DNA from: Sorex araneus
Lineage: Eukaryota > Chordata > Mammalia > Eulipotyphla > Soricidae
Assembly: GCF_027595985.1 (NCBI RefSeq)
Contig: NC_073307.1
Location: forward strand, 16,668,395 to 16,732,394
Length of the DNA stretch: 64,000 nucleotides
Reading direction: 5' to 3'
The position numbers and the translations under genes are program-made. Under the pieces are notes generated by a model. That model was not told where the DNA came from, ran no database searches, and was given only the letters and a program-made list of their open reading frames with translations. Below, piece after piece: positions 1 to 12,773 of the stretch. Numbering within the stretch: position 1 is the first letter of the stretch; every line of letters starts with the position of its first letter.

Positions 1-95
1 CTTATAGTCTCAAAGACTATTATAAGTGTAGGTAGTTATTTATCATATTTCTATTGGTGTGGATTATTTATTTTCAGTGTCCATCTTTTAATGAA

Positions 96-317
96 GTAGC
101 ACTGTAGCACTGTCATCCCATTGTTCATTGAGCCTCCATTGTGAGACTTTTTACTGTTTTTGGCATATTGAATATGCCAGGGGTAGCTTGCCAGGCTCTG
201 CTGTGTGGGCGGGATACTCTGGGTTGCTTGCTGTACTCTCCGAGAGGGACGAAAGAATCAAACCAGGGTCAGCCACGTGCAAGGCAAATGCCCTATCCTC
301 TGTACTATAGCTCCAGA
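96..317 (-). mobile_element. tRNA-head SINE, RTE-tailed type
   Basis: Read on the minus strand, this copy has the tRNA-like head (box A region, then a diverged box B) at the right end. The SINE body follows with its two 'ggcaagctac'-like motifs, then the palindrome GGCATATTGAATATGCC, and finally the tail ending in the repeat seen on the plus strand as gcactgtagcactgtc. About 25 bases of the RTE-like tail are missing, so this is an internally deleted but otherwise end-to-end copy. No clear target-site duplication was found. Confidence 0.85.
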
Positions 318-940
318 AGTACTCATTTTAATTGTTAATATGTAAAATCTGTTAATAGTTTGGATTTTACAATGAACACTTTGTTGTATATATTTTCCGG
401 TGTGTCATGTCTTAAATTTGTTACTATTTCTTTTACATGAAATTTTTTAATTTTTATGAGGTGAGATTGATCTTTATTATTTTAGCTTCTAGCTTTGGTG
501 AAATGCGTTTAAAGTCTTCTTTTATATCAAGTACAGATTAGTTGTCTAATTTTTCTCTAATCCATCTGGAAAACCACAATCCAACCTAATATCATATCAG
601 AATGTACATGATTAATACATATGAATGGATTTGTTATGGGCAATTTTTCACTTTCTTCTTCAGACTGATCAGGATAAACAACATTGTTTTATTTTTTTTT
701 CCTACCCATTTAACTTTGTCTCAGCTGTCTACATGAAGATAGAATTTACTGATCCATGGACCTTGGTGAAAGTGGTTCCTCTGCAGGAGAAATTAATCCA
801 GGGCTCACTATGATGAAAACTAAGTTTCCATCTTAGTTGTTTTCTTTCATTTTCCTTGCCTGAAATTACATTGTTTTTGTTGATTTTGTGGTAATTGTGG
901 TTGGTTGGAATGTTTTGTTTGTTTGTTTTGGGAGGTGATT
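318..940. other. unique AT-rich sequence, nothing recognised
   Basis: No repeat, coding or RNA signal could be supported here. The open frame at 625-813 has no recognisable motif and atypical composition for a gene. Confidence 0.5.
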
Positions 941-1086
941 TGTTATGTTTGGGGGTTACAACTATGCTCAGGCCTTTTTCTTGGCTTTGTGTTCAGGAAT
1001 CACTCCTGGTGGGACTCAGACAATGACATGGGGTGTCAGGATCAAACCCAGGTTGCTGGCATGCAAAGAAAATAAATGCCTTATCA
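941..1086 (-). mobile_element. diverged A-tailed SINE
   Basis: On the minus strand this is the A-tailed SINE type. The plus strand starts with a T/G-rich tail complement, continues with 'caggaatcactcctggtggg' and ends with the box B complement 'atcaaacccagg' and head sequence. It is heavily mutated, so an older insertion. Confidence 0.7.
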
Positions 1087-1167
1087 AAAAACTCAAATGA
1101 GTACGAATGTTCTATGTTTCCAAATGCAGTCAAATGTTTTTATTACTATTACATCATGGTCACAATC

Positions 1168-1222
1168 TGTGCACTCTCCTCTCTCTTTCTCTCTCTCTTC
1201 TTTTTTATCTCTCTTTCTCTCT
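1168..1222. repeat. polypyrimidine (CT-rich) simple repeat
   Basis: The sequence is almost pure C/T, dominated by CTCT and TTTCTCT units. Confidence 0.7.
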
Positions 1223-1635
1223 GGTGCACATATGTTTTTGAAATTCATTTAATAACATTGACTTGCAAGCTTTAGCCAGAGAATAATATCATCTCATGGT
1301 GAAATGATAACTGACAGGCATTGTGTGGAGAGAGTAAGGAGAATGTTACTGGAAAGAAGTCGTTTTCACTGCCCTGCAATCCTCAGTTTTTAATTAACAC
1401 GTTGGCACCACCTAGGTCATGTGTAAATCACTTATCAAAATCAACGGTCTTGGGACACTTGGATTATCCTACACCAATCAAGACCCCGTTCCTGAAACTT
1501 CACAGTGGGGCAAATCTCCCATAAACTATACTTCGTCAAATAAAAACATTTTCTTAATTGAAAAGCAAAATCATTCAGTAGGGAAAACATTGAGAATAAC
1601 CCTAGTTGCACCAACACTGGTTACTTTTGTTCTTT

Positions 1636-1808
1636 TTGGTGTGGGCCAGTCTCTGTGGGGTGAGAAGGTATCTTATTGCTGTCATCATTTCCCTGATGAT
1701 TAGTTATGAGGAGCGTTTTTCATGGGTCTTTTGGCCATTCAGGTTTCTTCTTTGAGAATGTTTCTGTTTATTTTATCTCCCCATTTTCTGATGGTGGTTC
1801 ACTAATAA
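1636..1808 (-). mobile_element. L1 ORF2 fragment, antisense
   Basis: The plus strand reads like the reverse complement of the 3' part of L1 ORF2. It contains the 'gtgagaaggtatcttattg', 'ttccctgatgattagt' and 'gagcgtttttcatgggtctt' stretches that correspond to a well-conserved part of mammalian L1s. No open frame remains. Confidence 0.75.
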
Positions 1809-1809
1809 A

Positions 1810-3786
1810 AGATTTTTTTAGAAAAGAATAACACTAATGATTAACCAACCACCTTCCTTTTTGGTAGGAAAAGGGTGAATGCTAAAACAACACAAAAGAA
1901 CAAATGTTAGAGAATCAGTTTTGTTTCTCTCAAGCAATCACTAGTTTTCCAAAGGAAATAGAATAGCTATATCTAAAAGCAAAAATTCTAAGTCATCATA
2001 TCTAATGACCCTGCCTTTTTTATAGACAACATATGCATAATAACAATATGTGCCTCAGAAACATCATTCATCTGCTTAACTAGGCTGAAAAGAATTGCTT
2101 GTTTTAAATTGGGAAGAACAGCATTTTTGAAAAGGACATAATAGCATTAGTAATGACAACTTGCTTAAGCAATAAGGATTTTAAAGATTATTTTTAAAAT
2201 GAGACTTACTGAATTCAGAACTATTTCACTTATTTGTTTTTTTCCAGGGCTTATAAGCAGAGTCACCTCTGAGTGATCTCAAACCACAACTAATCTCCCT
2301 CTACAGCATCGAGAAAGTAACTAGTTCCCAATAATTGCTCGATTACTATTGGAACAGCAAAGTGTGATAATATTTCAATCGCAACTGTGATCGTAGCGTA
2401 TAACTCTGTTTTGTTTTCATATGGCTTACATGGGATCTCAAAGCAGGCGTATATAGTCGGTATTTCCAGACAAGTATTGACACAAACAGTTGAAAGATAA
2501 TACAGTTATTAGGATACGAGATAGTTCAATCATGGCCTCATCTGGCCTCCCAAGAACTGCAGGGTGCAGCTATGGAAGTCCTTGAGTGCCTCCAGGATGG
2601 CCTGGGGAATTAATTCCTCGGCACTGTGCATTCTCAGGCAGTAGCCTTGAATGTTTAGTCTATCATTCCATTGGCTAGTCAACCCACACACCCCTGCTTG
2701 GGACAACACTTACCACCTCATACCCAATCCGCTGGCAAAATAAAAACAAAGAGGAGTGGAAATGGGAGTTCAAGAGAGTGGCTTGAAAGCACAATTTATT
2801 TCTGCTTCATTTATTCCAGTGAATTCTAGAATATCAAGTATTCTCCATGAAGAGTTAGTAGCGTCCAGCCAATTGACATATAGGGGAAGATGTTAACAGA
2901 AGTGCTTCTTCTCAGTTTCTGCTGAGAGCACCTAGACTTTCTGTAAAGAAACATATTGTTTCTTCTTTGTGCTTTGGTTTTTGCTTTACATCAATTTACT
3001 TATCCATACCACTATTGCCAAGTATTTTTTTTAAGAAAAGCAACAACTGTGGGGTATGGAAATTACTTATAAAGAACTGCATGCATATATTGGCATGTGT
3101 CTTTTGCCAGCCATTATCCAGCAAACTAACTTCCCTACATCATACTGATAAGTAATGTTGCCAGTCACAAATACGGGATCAATTTCCACCCACAAGAAGG
3201 AACTCATAACTCTGGTAATTAATCAATTAGCTTCTCAAGCTCCTGGTAGAGATTATTAGCCCAAGGGAGAGTTAGCATGTGTAATAGCACTGAGGAGAGC
3301 CTCTCTTTCAAATCCTGACCTTTAATTCATACAATTATGGTGGTCTCTTTCTTACAACAGGGAGAGTAATTTCCAGAGAATGAAGCTCAATAATTTTAAT
3401 CCCCACAGAAGTAAATGAAGCTAAGGGCTAAAAAGAAGAGACAAGGAGCTAAGATCAGTGTTTTCACTCCAATGAGTCAGCATACCCTAAGGGCAGTTAC
3501 ACCCGTTGATCTCCTACATGTATAAAAAATCTGTTTCTCTTTTTGTTTTTTTCTTAAGGCAGTCAAACTTTTTGCTGCTGCTAAAGTATCAAAACCACTA
3601 GATATGTCTATTAGACTATCTTTCTCTTATCTTTTGGTGTTCAACTTAATTTAATTGGTACATAATAGCCATATATTGATTTTAAGCTAAATTTAAGTTC
3701 TAAATCAAACCTAATCTGTTAAACACAATGGGGAAATAGCCAAGCACAAGTGGGAGGATGATGATGGTGACACTTGTTTTTTAGAA
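1810..3786. other. unique sequence, no gene or clear repeat
   Basis: About 2 kb without any feature I can support. A slightly GC-richer stretch around 2520-2740 may be an old repeat but matches nothing I can name. Confidence 0.5.
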
Positions 3787-3824
3787 TTAAGAGTTTGTTA
3801 GAGATTGAAAGATTCTGTCTTTTC

Positions 3825-4673
3825 CAATATGGACGACTCTCAAAAAATTAGAGGTTGAGCTCCCATTTGACCCAGCAATACCACTGCTGGGAATATATCC
3901 CAGAGAGGCAAAAAAGTATAATCGAAACAACATCTGCACATGTATGTTCATCGCAGCACTATTTACAATAGCCAGAATCTGGAAAAAACCTGAATGCCCT
4001 AGAACGGATGACTGGTTGAGGAAACTTTGGCACATCTATACAATGGAATACTATGCAGCTGTCAGAAAAAAGGAGGTCATGAATTTTGTATTTAAGTGGA
4101 TGGGCATGAAAAGTTTCATGCTGAGTGAAATGAGTCAGAAAGAGAGAGACAGACATACAAAGATTGCACTCATCTAGGGTATATAGAATAACAGAGTGGG
4201 AGACTAATACCCAAGAATTGTAGAAATAAGTACTAGGAGGTTGACTCCATGGCTTGGAGGCTGGCCTCACATTCTGGGGAAAGGGCAACTCAGAGAAGGG
4301 ATCACCAACTATAATGTAGTCGAAGGCCATGTGGGGGAAGGGAGTTGTGGGCTGAATGAGGGCTAGAGACTGAGCACAGTGGCCACTCAACACCTTTATT
4401 GCAAACCACAACAGCTAATTAGAGAGAGAGAACAGAAGGGAATGCCCTGCCACAGTGGCAGGGCGGGGTGGGGGGAGATGGGATCGGGGAGGGTGGGAGG
4501 GATGCTGGGTTTACTGGTGGTGGAGAATGGGCACTGGTGAAGGGATGGGTTCCCGAACTTTGTATGAGGGAAGCACAAGCACAAAAGTGTATAAATCTGT
4601 AAATGTGCCCTCATGGTGATTCACGAATTAAAAATAAATAAATTAATTAAAAAAAATAAAAACTAAAAAAAAA
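3825..4673 (+). mobile_element. 5'-truncated L1 insertion with TSD
   Basis: The left end opens in ORF2/3' sequence ('catttgacccagcaatacca'), followed by the conserved 'cactatttacaatagcc' and 'atggaatactatgcagc' stretches. The 3' UTR has a G-rich tract (4462-4500) and an A-rich end. The target site 'aaagattctgtcttttc' occurs at 3808-3824 and again at 4674-4690, so this is one complete, 849-bp, 5'-truncated retrotransposition event. The open frame at 3944-4177 is the remnant C-terminal ORF2 reading and is not functional. Confidence 0.93.
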
Positions 4674-4690
4674 AAAGATTCTGTCTTTTC

Positions 4691-4827
4691 TTTTTCTTCC
4701 TCCCTCCCTCCCTCCCTCCCTCCCTCCCTCCCTCCCTCCCTCCCTCCCTCCCTTCCTTCCTTCCTTCCTTCCTTCCTTCCTTCCTTCCTTCCTTCCTTCC
4801 TTCCTTCCTTCCTTCCTTCCTTCCTTC

Positions 4828-4898
<71 letters not shown>

Positions 4899-4906
4899 TT
4901 TTTTTG
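4691..4906. repeat. three-phase compound microsatellite
   Basis: On the plus strand the tract passes without a break from (CCCT)n at about 4698-4751, to (TTCC)n at about 4751-4828, to (TTTC)n at about 4829-4900. It ends in a T-run that joins the A-tail complement of a SINE fragment. The 87-residue lysine/glutamate/arginine-rich frame on the minus strand is only a translation of the repeat. Confidence 0.97.
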
Positions 4907-5117
4907 TCACACCCGGAAATGTTCAGAGTTGTGTTTCTTTATTTTCTTTTTGGGTCACACTCGTAGATGCTCAAGGGTTATTCCTGGCTCTGAATTCAGG
5001 AATTACTTCTGGTCATGCGTGGGGGAACCATAAGGGATGCCAGAGATTGAATCTGGATTGGCTGCGTTCAAGACCAGTTCTTAGTTCCCTATCCACTGGA
5101 CTATTACTCTGGCCCCA
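4907..5117 (-). mobile_element. A-tailed SINE, with a second truncated piece
   Basis: A full SINE lies at 4941-5117 on the minus strand. It starts at the head (ctggggccagagtaatag on its own strand) and ends in a tail complementary to 'attttctttttgggtcacac'. Bases 4907-4935 repeat the 3' end of a second copy ('gtcacacccgg'), which abuts the microsatellite. The microsatellite probably grew from that A-rich tail. Confidence 0.85.
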
Positions 5118-7457
5118 GGTTCTATGTTTAAAACACAGATTTTCCTCAAATCTTTATTTGCAACTTTCTTGTATTGTCGATGTAATTATAAGCCCAAATT
5201 TTATACAAATGCAAAATATGTCACAGATAAAAAATGAAGTATTATATGTAACAGTTAATTTTGTATATAAATGAATTTTCTGGTTAATATACTTCATTTC
5301 AAAAAATATTTTGTACAGAGCCATAGCTAGAATACCTAGATGATTACATTGTTCATAATGTGGTTTAAAGATTAAAGATAAGATGCATGTTTTCTGATCC
5401 TCTAAGACATTCCCTCCTCCACTTTTCACCACAGATTGACAAGTCCAGTTTCTTCCTGACTCTTTCATTAATTATAATCTTCTTACTATGCAACATATGT
5501 CAGAAGTTTCATGGGTTCGGCCTACTCTGATTTATACAATTCAAGGTAATGCAGAAAGTACTTTTCGTGGTTAGGGTCATCTCAAAAATAAGTCGCATGG
5601 TAGAAGGTCTCAAACATTGGACTGAGAACATGTCTCTGCAATAGGATCGGGGTCTAGAATTACTGTACATTACTATTTCAAAAATTATACGAGAAAATTC
5701 CATAAAACAAAATATAGTCTCCCTATTTATCTATTTATAAAAAGTGTTCTGGGTACATATATTTTTATTTATGACTGAATATTAAAGCTGGTAAGGATAG
5801 GGAAAACCATAGACTCAGTTTGCTAGTGATGAAACTGACAGTATGAAAAAGACTAATGTTCAAGACAGTGGAAATGATGATAGGAACATTTTAGCTAGAT
5901 GCAGAGTTTGCTGATTACCAATACATTTGAGCTTCCAACTGGGAACACAGACCTCACATTCCTCTAAATAACAGGGATAGGGTGCGACCTATGTGCAGAA
6001 GCATATGCTCACTCATACATATAACATAAATCACATATATGTAATTGTAAGCAGTTGATAATTTCTTTTTGTCTGTTCATCAATTTTATATTTTATTCTA
6101 TACGTGAATGAAATCATTCAAGATTTTTCTCCTGTTGCTTTATTTTGCTTTATACTCTCTCAGATACACTCATATGTAGATAACCATCCAATCTAATTTT
6201 CTTGACGGTAATTGTTCTTTCTTTGCCAACCAAAGACTTTCTTTGTTTTTTAGTTTTCTCTGAGAAGTAATTATTACTCCTCTGGGGCTCTGATTATAAA
6301 AATTTTCTTTCTGCTTCAGATTATCTGTGTGAATGTGTGTATGTGTTTAGTTAAATTCCTATATCTTAATTTGCATGCACTAAACATGGCAACACAGGAT
6401 AGTAGCGACCACAAAATGTGATTTAGGTCTCTTATGACTGTACCCTATAAGGTTGATTCAAGGATTGAGCAGCCTTTTTATCTAAATTCTTTTCTGAGCA
6501 AAAGGAGTCCACATGTATGGCAGTGAAATGTAGGCCATAGCACCTGCTTTCAGAGTGAGATTGCTGCTGTCCACTTGCAGGATATAGGACAACAGCTTCA
6601 ATGGAGATTTGGATACCCCCTTTGATGCTCATTAAATACAATTTGATTTTTTGGTGAAAAGCATTTGTTCTCTTAAAGTGAGTATCTTATCTCAGTCTGG
6701 ATAAAGTCTTTTCAGTTCCTTTAACATGTTCTGTAATGATGGAGCAACCTTTTTTTCTCTTTCCAGAGAAATAGGTTTTGATTCAATTTTGATTTTTCAT
6801 ATTGCACTTAAAAAGCCAAAGCTTCTGAATCAATAATACAAGCTACATTTCTCTCCCAGACAATTGTTTACAGAGTATGGGAACATTTGTAATTTTACCT
6901 GCCATTTAGACAGTGCAGGATTTGAGTTTGCTTACCTTTTAACTCAATAGAACTCAGATAAAAGAAGTTATTGTGGACCAAGAAGAGAAATCACTTCATG
7001 AGGTACCCAAACATCATTTCTTTAGGAACCAGATAGAACTTATAGACTTGAATTATGTGAAAAGAAAGCACAATTTTACAAGGTCCCAGGTATTGATGGA
7101 TATCTGACAACAGAGACATTGATCAATGTTATAACCTCTCACCATAAATAAGCAAATTATAATGTACAAGTATTAATTATAAAAATGTACATTTGTACAC
7201 TGGCGATCACTTAATATGGACAGTCTTTGTAATATGTTATTACATTTTTCGCAAGATTCTAATTTGAATAAGAGAAATATATGTCATTGTCTGGAATTGT
7301 TGTGGGAAGTGATTGATGGGAGGAAATTTTGTAAATGCCATTTTGAATAATTCTTAAGAAAAGAAGGATTTTAAAAACTCTATGTTTGGACCACAAGTTC
7401 ATAGACCTCACTTTACCAAAACATATTTCCTAAATATGAATTGATATATCATAACAT
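5118..7457. other. unique sequence, no gene or clear repeat
   Basis: A 2.3-kb stretch with no supported feature. Short frames at 5154-5468, 5509-5703 and 6432-6641 have no motif, no signal peptide and no flanking splice logic that I can support. Confidence 0.5.
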
Positions 7458-7960
7458 CACTATATCACTGTCATCCCGTTGTTCATCGATTTACTCGGGC
7501 AGGTGCCATTCGTCCCAGCCCTAAGATATTAGCACCCTCTCCTTACTCATTTTCCAATGATTGGAGGCTCTTTTCAGGGTCAGGGGAATGAGTCCTGCTA
7601 TTGTTACTGTATTTGGCATATCGAGTACACCACAGGGAGCTTGCATGCTCTACTGTGTGGGCGGGATACTCTCAGTAGCAAGCGGGGCTCTCCGAGAGAC
7701 ATATACATATATTTCCCTTTATGATGATAAGCGGCCGTGCAGTTCAGGGATATGTTAACTAATGCATGAGGCTCGGCCCAGCATGTGGAAAGCAGCCTGG
7801 AGTGTGGTGGTGGTGGGTTTGCAGAGGTCGGCTGCCGCGGCTGGGTCCCTAGGGGTGAAGAGCGCTCTCACCCGCCCACCTCTGGAGCACCCCTGGTGCG
7901 GAGTCCCATGGCATGGTTCTGGGGCCTCATTTTATGCTCCGTCCCAGGAGAAGCAGCCGT
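7458..7960 (-). mobile_element. long composite RTE-tailed element, subfamily A
   Basis: On the minus strand the element ends in the RTE-like tail (plus strand 'cactgtcatcccgttgttca', then 'gggcaggtgccat'). It carries the SINE body ('ggcatatcgagtacacca') but has no tRNA head. Instead its 5' half is about 250 bp that match 29790-30330, including the 'aatgcatgaggctcggccca' and 'tggggcctcattttatgctc' regions. It is a second copy of a long, headless relative of the SINE. Confidence 0.8.
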
Positions 7961-8514
7961 AGATAATATAGAGCTTGAAATATATTATAATGCAAAACAT
8001 GTTCTGATTTAACTTCCCAAGGATTCATAATTTCTTTGGGATTTTAAGGTTGTTTGTATTCTTGATATAATTTAGTAATACTTTTTGCTGTATATGTAAA
8101 AGTGGAAGAAGATTTAGTAGTTCATGAGACAATTATCAACTTTTGTTGCAGATGTTTCACTTTCCTTAGTGTTCTCTCTATTAACAATGATCAACAATAA
8201 CTTAATCATACTTGGTTAATGAGTGTATAAATGAACCAGGTTTTGCCTTGTTATTTTTCTGTCATTTTAAATATTAGCTCTATTCTCCTTTGAGTCTTAA
8301 CTTAATACAGAGAACACATTTAGCACATTGAGTGTTTTGACACACAATATATTTCCAATTCTATGATTTCCTAACATCTTTACTGTATTCAAGTCTTTGT
8401 CAAAAGCCATTTTTTTCAAGATCTTCCTTAACATCTCTATTTCAAATTCCATCGATCCAATTTATTCTTTTAAAAATCTAATTTATTTATGTTCTAAAAA
8501 TAACTTCTTTATTG
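7961..8514. other. unique AT-rich sequence
   Basis: No supported feature. Confidence 0.45.
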
Positions 8515-8605
8515 ATTATTGTTGTCCTCTTCAATCAGAGTAGGAATCTTTGTCCATCACAGAGGCTTAGTGAACACTCAATATATATTTGTTAAACAAG
8601 TAACT
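8515..8605 (+). mobile_element. L2-like ancient LINE 3' end
   Basis: The series 'agagtaggaatctttgtcc', 'aggcttagtgaacactc' and 'aatatatatttgttaaac' follows the order of the L2 3' end consensus ('gggactttgtc', 'tagtaggtgctc', 'aataaatatttgttgaatg'). It is a short, very old fragment. An MIR 3' end is the alternative. Confidence 0.5.
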
Positions 8606-8804
8606 TTCACAGGTAACCTTTTTCACTCAATTGCCTTATTAGCATCCTGAAATTGAATGTTGAATTTTATTTCTTTCAAATTTTTCTGGTATCTATAGTA
8701 AAACACCAACATTAGCTTCTTTACTGAGCATTGCTATTTTATTTCATTTGTCTTAACTTTAATCAGTCATTTTTCATATCACGCAGTACTACTATAATAA
8801 TAAA

Positions 8805-9015
8805 TGACTTAGCACTTTCTGTATATAAAGTATGATGGCAAATGATTTGCATATATTTTCTGGCTTAATCCTCACAAAACTCTACGAGACAGTTATGTTC
8901 ATTATCCATGTACTACAAATAAAAAGAATAACTACAAAGGGGCTATACTTTTCCCCAATTTAACGTAAGTAGTAGGTGATAGAGTATGAATTACAGTGAG
9001 TCAATCTGATTTCAA
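8805..9015 (-). mobile_element. MIR, antisense
   Basis: Colinear with the reverse complement of MIR. It has the 'ggcttaatcctcacaaaact' stretch, a decayed 'acagatgagg' core, and the 'taagtagtaggtgatagag' and 'gagtcaatctgatttcaaag' positions of the tRNA-derived part. It is an old mammal-wide SINE and shows the local background predates the shrew repeats. Confidence 0.7.
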
Positions 9016-9117
9016 AGTATTTAACCAGTATATAAAGTATGAGTTGGGGATGTATATTTAAGTATACCCTAATGGGAATGTTTGTGATTCTGGCTTTCCT
9101 GGATAAGACAAATTTTA

Positions 9118-9212
9118 TCTTGTTCTTTTTCTTTTTTCTCTCTCTTTTTATCTTTTTTCTTTTTCTTTCTTTTTTTCTTTTTTCTTTTTTACTCTTTTTC
9201 TTTCCCCCCAGT
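9118..9212. repeat. T-rich polypyrimidine tract
   Basis: Low-complexity T/C with frequent TTTTTC units. The plus-strand frame of 64 residues here is a shadow. Confidence 0.8.
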
Positions 9213-9514
9213 TACATAAGTTTTCCTACCTAATCTAGAGAGATTATTTTTGCCCAAAGACCAAAGACCCAAAGACAAAACCAAACCATTACCAAGAAGA
9301 AGAGACCACTGCTAAGTGTTTGACAGATATTTGTATTATAAATATTATCATTATGGAGATTCCCTTTTCATATTTTTGTTGTTGTTGTTCAGTTATTTTT
9401 AGTGTGCAGGGTGTTTTTGTTTGATGTAATATCACATGATTATTTTTCCTTTTGTTAACTTTGTGATCAAATTCAAATCATTCAAAAGAGCAACATCACA
9501 GAGCTTATCTACAA

Positions 9515-9985
9515 TATTTTTTTATTGAATCACTGTGAGACACATTTACAAAGCTTTCATGTTTGAGTTTCGATCATGTAATTATCAAGCACCCATTCCT
9601 CCACCAGTATACGTTTTCTACCATCAATGTCCCAGTATCTGTCCCCACACCATTCCACCCCTGCCCTCTGCCTATATGGTAGACAATTTATCCTCAGAAC
9701 TCAGACCTTCCATTCAGGCATTTAGTACATTTTGATTTGATTTTTGTGTATGAGGTAAGACAAGGGTACAGTTTATTCTTTCGCATGAACATATTAAAAT
9801 TTTATTGAAGCAACTATGCTTTCCCTCTTGTATAGTCTTGATACCTTTGTCAGAACTTAATTGATGTATGCATTGGTTTATCTTTGGGCTTTTTATTCTG
9901 TCCATTGATCTATGTGTCTCCTCTTCCATACCATACTCTTTTGATTACTACAGTTCTGTGAAATATAATTTGAAATTAGAAAAAA
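9515..9985 (-). mobile_element. L1 3' UTR joined to ORF2 piece
   Basis: Plus-strand bases 9515-9735 are the complement of the L1 3' UTR seen elsewhere in this window ('ttattgaatcactgtgagac', 'cctccaccag'). From 9736 the sequence jumps to an ORF2 portion normally about 1 kb upstream ('ttttgtgtatgaggtaagac', 'tgtccattgatctatgtgt'). The minus-strand frame at 9714-9929 is this ORF2 remnant. The junction reflects an internal deletion. Confidence 0.8.
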
Positions 9986-10474
9986 AGAAAAACAGAAAAA
10001 GGAAAGACAACTCTTGATTTCTAAGGAATGTGAAAAATATTTAGGTTATTAATCTATTACAGTAGGAAGACTAGGTTTGAGTTGAGAGAATAATGGGGCT
10101 GAAGTCACAAACTAAAATGCAGCAGTAAGCACGCAGAATTTGAACTGGAGGAATCCAATATTTCTCAGAGACCGTGGTATCAACCTGAAAGTTGGATATA
10201 AATCCCATTCAGCTACGAGAGTTGCAAACTCACAGAAGTCAAGACTAAGCTTTCAAGTCAAGTGGCAGATACTGAAATAACAATGTTCCCTTCAAATATT
10301 AAAGAACATAAATATATCTACAATAAGGATTAACTTACAAAGCAGGAAATTGATTAGCATAGTCAAATTTATGAAGAAGTTGTAGAGAAATTGACATTGT
10401 ATACTGTTGCTGAAAAAGTGAAATAATTTTGTGAATAGAGATATTCTCAAAAACAAAAATGTTGATCTGGCTTT
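9986..10474. other. unique AT-rich sequence
   Basis: No supported feature. It may be more distal, unrecognisable L1. Confidence 0.4.
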
Positions 10475-10840
10475 TCAGCTTGCAGGTATATAACCAAAAT
10501 AACTGAAATAAGAGTTTCAAATACATATTTATGCATACATTACTACCACTTCACACACAATAACCAATATGTTGAATCAATCCAAATATTTGTCAAGAGA
10601 AGAACTGAGAAGGTGAATATGATATATACATACAATAAATTATTACTGAGCCATGAAAAAAGGGAGGAAATCTTGTCAGGTATCATAATATAGATGAATC
10701 TAGAGATATTATATTCAACTAAATAAGTCATCTTAAGAATAACAAACACAAAATGATTTGATTCTATAAGGAATCAAAAATAGTCAAGCAGAGAGGCAAT
10801 AATACAATTGTGGTTTTGGTGGTTAGAAAGTGACAGAAAC
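10475..10840 (+). mobile_element. ancient L1 3' end
   Basis: Follows the older mammalian L1 layout: 'tgcaggtatataaccaaaat', 'aataaattattactgagcca', 'atagatgaatctagagata', 'actaaataagtcatctt' and 'gtggttttggtggttag'. It is far more diverged than the L1 3' ends at 3.8, 36 or 42 kb and lacks their 3' UTR, so it belongs to an earlier wave. Confidence 0.75.
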
Positions 10841-12773
10841 AGTTGTTATTTCAGATGAAGTTTCAAGTATGCTAAATAAATACCTACTAGAGAGCGTCTA
10901 CATATCATCACATATATAATTACCCATATGGCATACATTTCTAAGTTTGTTGAGAGTAGATTTCATATTAAGAAGGCTGTAAAGCAGCAATAGTAAGCAA
11001 CAATAAAACTTCAGCACTACTAATAGAACAAAAGGACTTCTGAAAATCATTTGAAATGTCTACAACCTCTAATTCTGGTGAAGGTATCACAGGTGCTTCC
11101 ATATGCCCACACTAATCAAATTGGATATCTTGAACATGTGTAGTTCTGAGTACATATCAATAAAGAAATGAAACTATTCAAATTTATAATTCTCATTCAT
11201 CAAATAACCTGTGCCCATCATCAAAGAAGGTATATACACATCATTAATAAATACGTTCATTTTACAAGCAAATTAAAACATTTTAGTTTGAGAAATCATG
11301 GAAGTTTTCTTCTATAATATGAAGTGAGTTTCATTCACTACTCAGTGAGTACTGTTTTAATATCGAATAATTTATCTATAACTATCTTAGAAGTGAAGGG
11401 ATCATACTAAACAGACAGTTAAACTCCCTCAGAAACCTTAAAGCTTGGTTGGGGAAACATATAATGTGAGAGAACACATAAGAAAAAGCATTTAAGATGG
11501 TGATAAGTTTCATTAGCCAATAAAGAGATAGGCTGTCTGTGGAATGACTAGATCTGAATTGAGATTCACTGATGCATAGGAGATAATCAAGTGAAGATCT
11601 TGAATACAAACTTTTCTGCAAAGGTAAGAACTTTGTCAAACCTAAGGACAGAATGGAGTTAGCAATTCAAGGAACATTTAGTTCTTATTCTCTCCACTCC
11701 AGCTTCGTCAACAATATTTTCTGAAACATAACCAGTTATGTTTCGGGAATGTGCTTGCTGTTTACCAAGACTGAATTTCATCTCTCTCCCTTCTTGTTCC
11801 CTTTAGGTATAATAATTCTTTCACATTATTTGTTTGTGCTGTTTAAATTTTCTTTCCACAAAGAAATCTTCTATGAGCAGAGAATCTAAAATACCAACCA
11901 CACTTCAAGGTATCATCTAAGCCTACCACAGTCTAGTCAATATAATAGCTACTAATCAGTCACACAATATTATTTAAATTTAATGAAAATTAAAATTTTA
12001 AATCTGCATCCAAATACTGGAAAAATTTTAAATGTTAAATATCATCATGTGACGAGCATGTTGGACACATAAAACAGCATATTGGATGGTTCAATTATGA
12101 CAGGATGTTCTATTAAACATTACTCTTATAACTCGACTTGTTCCTTGCAAAACGCTTATCATGAGATCTATTTATTTACTCTTTTTTTCTATACATTAAA
12201 ATCCATGAAGAGTGGACTTTAAAAAAAATTGTAAACCAGTTGCTTTCAAATGTATCTGATACACAGTTGATGAATTCATAAACATAAATACTTGTGGGAT
12301 TAGAAGACAATTAGCAAGCAAAATGATCATTGTTGTCTGGTATATCATTCATCAAAAGTTTAATTTCTGTAATTTGTGTAAATTAAAGGTTTTAAAATCT
12401 CAAAAACATAATGAACCATTTTGCTAAAACTCATAATGTATGGAATATCTTTGTCATATCCTTTTACTCTAAGAAGTCCCTGGTCCGTTCCGTATGGTCT
12501 ATAACCTAGCTAAGTGAGAATAATTTATAAGGCAAGGGCATAGAACTAGCTGGGTACAGGTTGTGCACCATTTTGGGAGTGAGGTTTTATCATATATAAA
12601 ATGAAAGAGTGTATGTTTGATTCTAATTGCTATGGAAGACAATTAGCATGTTTAAAATGGTATATAATTTACCTGATTTTAAATTTAAGCTATAATAAAC
12701 TCAGGAAAAGTTGAAAGAGAGATGGATTACAATAGCCAAGAGGAAAATAGCAGAACATAAAATTTAATTAGAA
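10841..12773. other. unique AT-rich sequence, no gene or clear repeat
   Basis: About 1.9 kb without a supported feature. The minus-strand frame at 11382-11639 shows no motif. Confidence 0.5.

Noticed and set aside
3959..4411. 150-residue minus-strand frame
   Set aside because: It is antisense to the L1 3' end and has no family match.
4647..4910. 87-residue Lys/Glu/Arg/Gly-rich frame on the minus strand
   Set aside because: Pure translation of the compound microsatellite.
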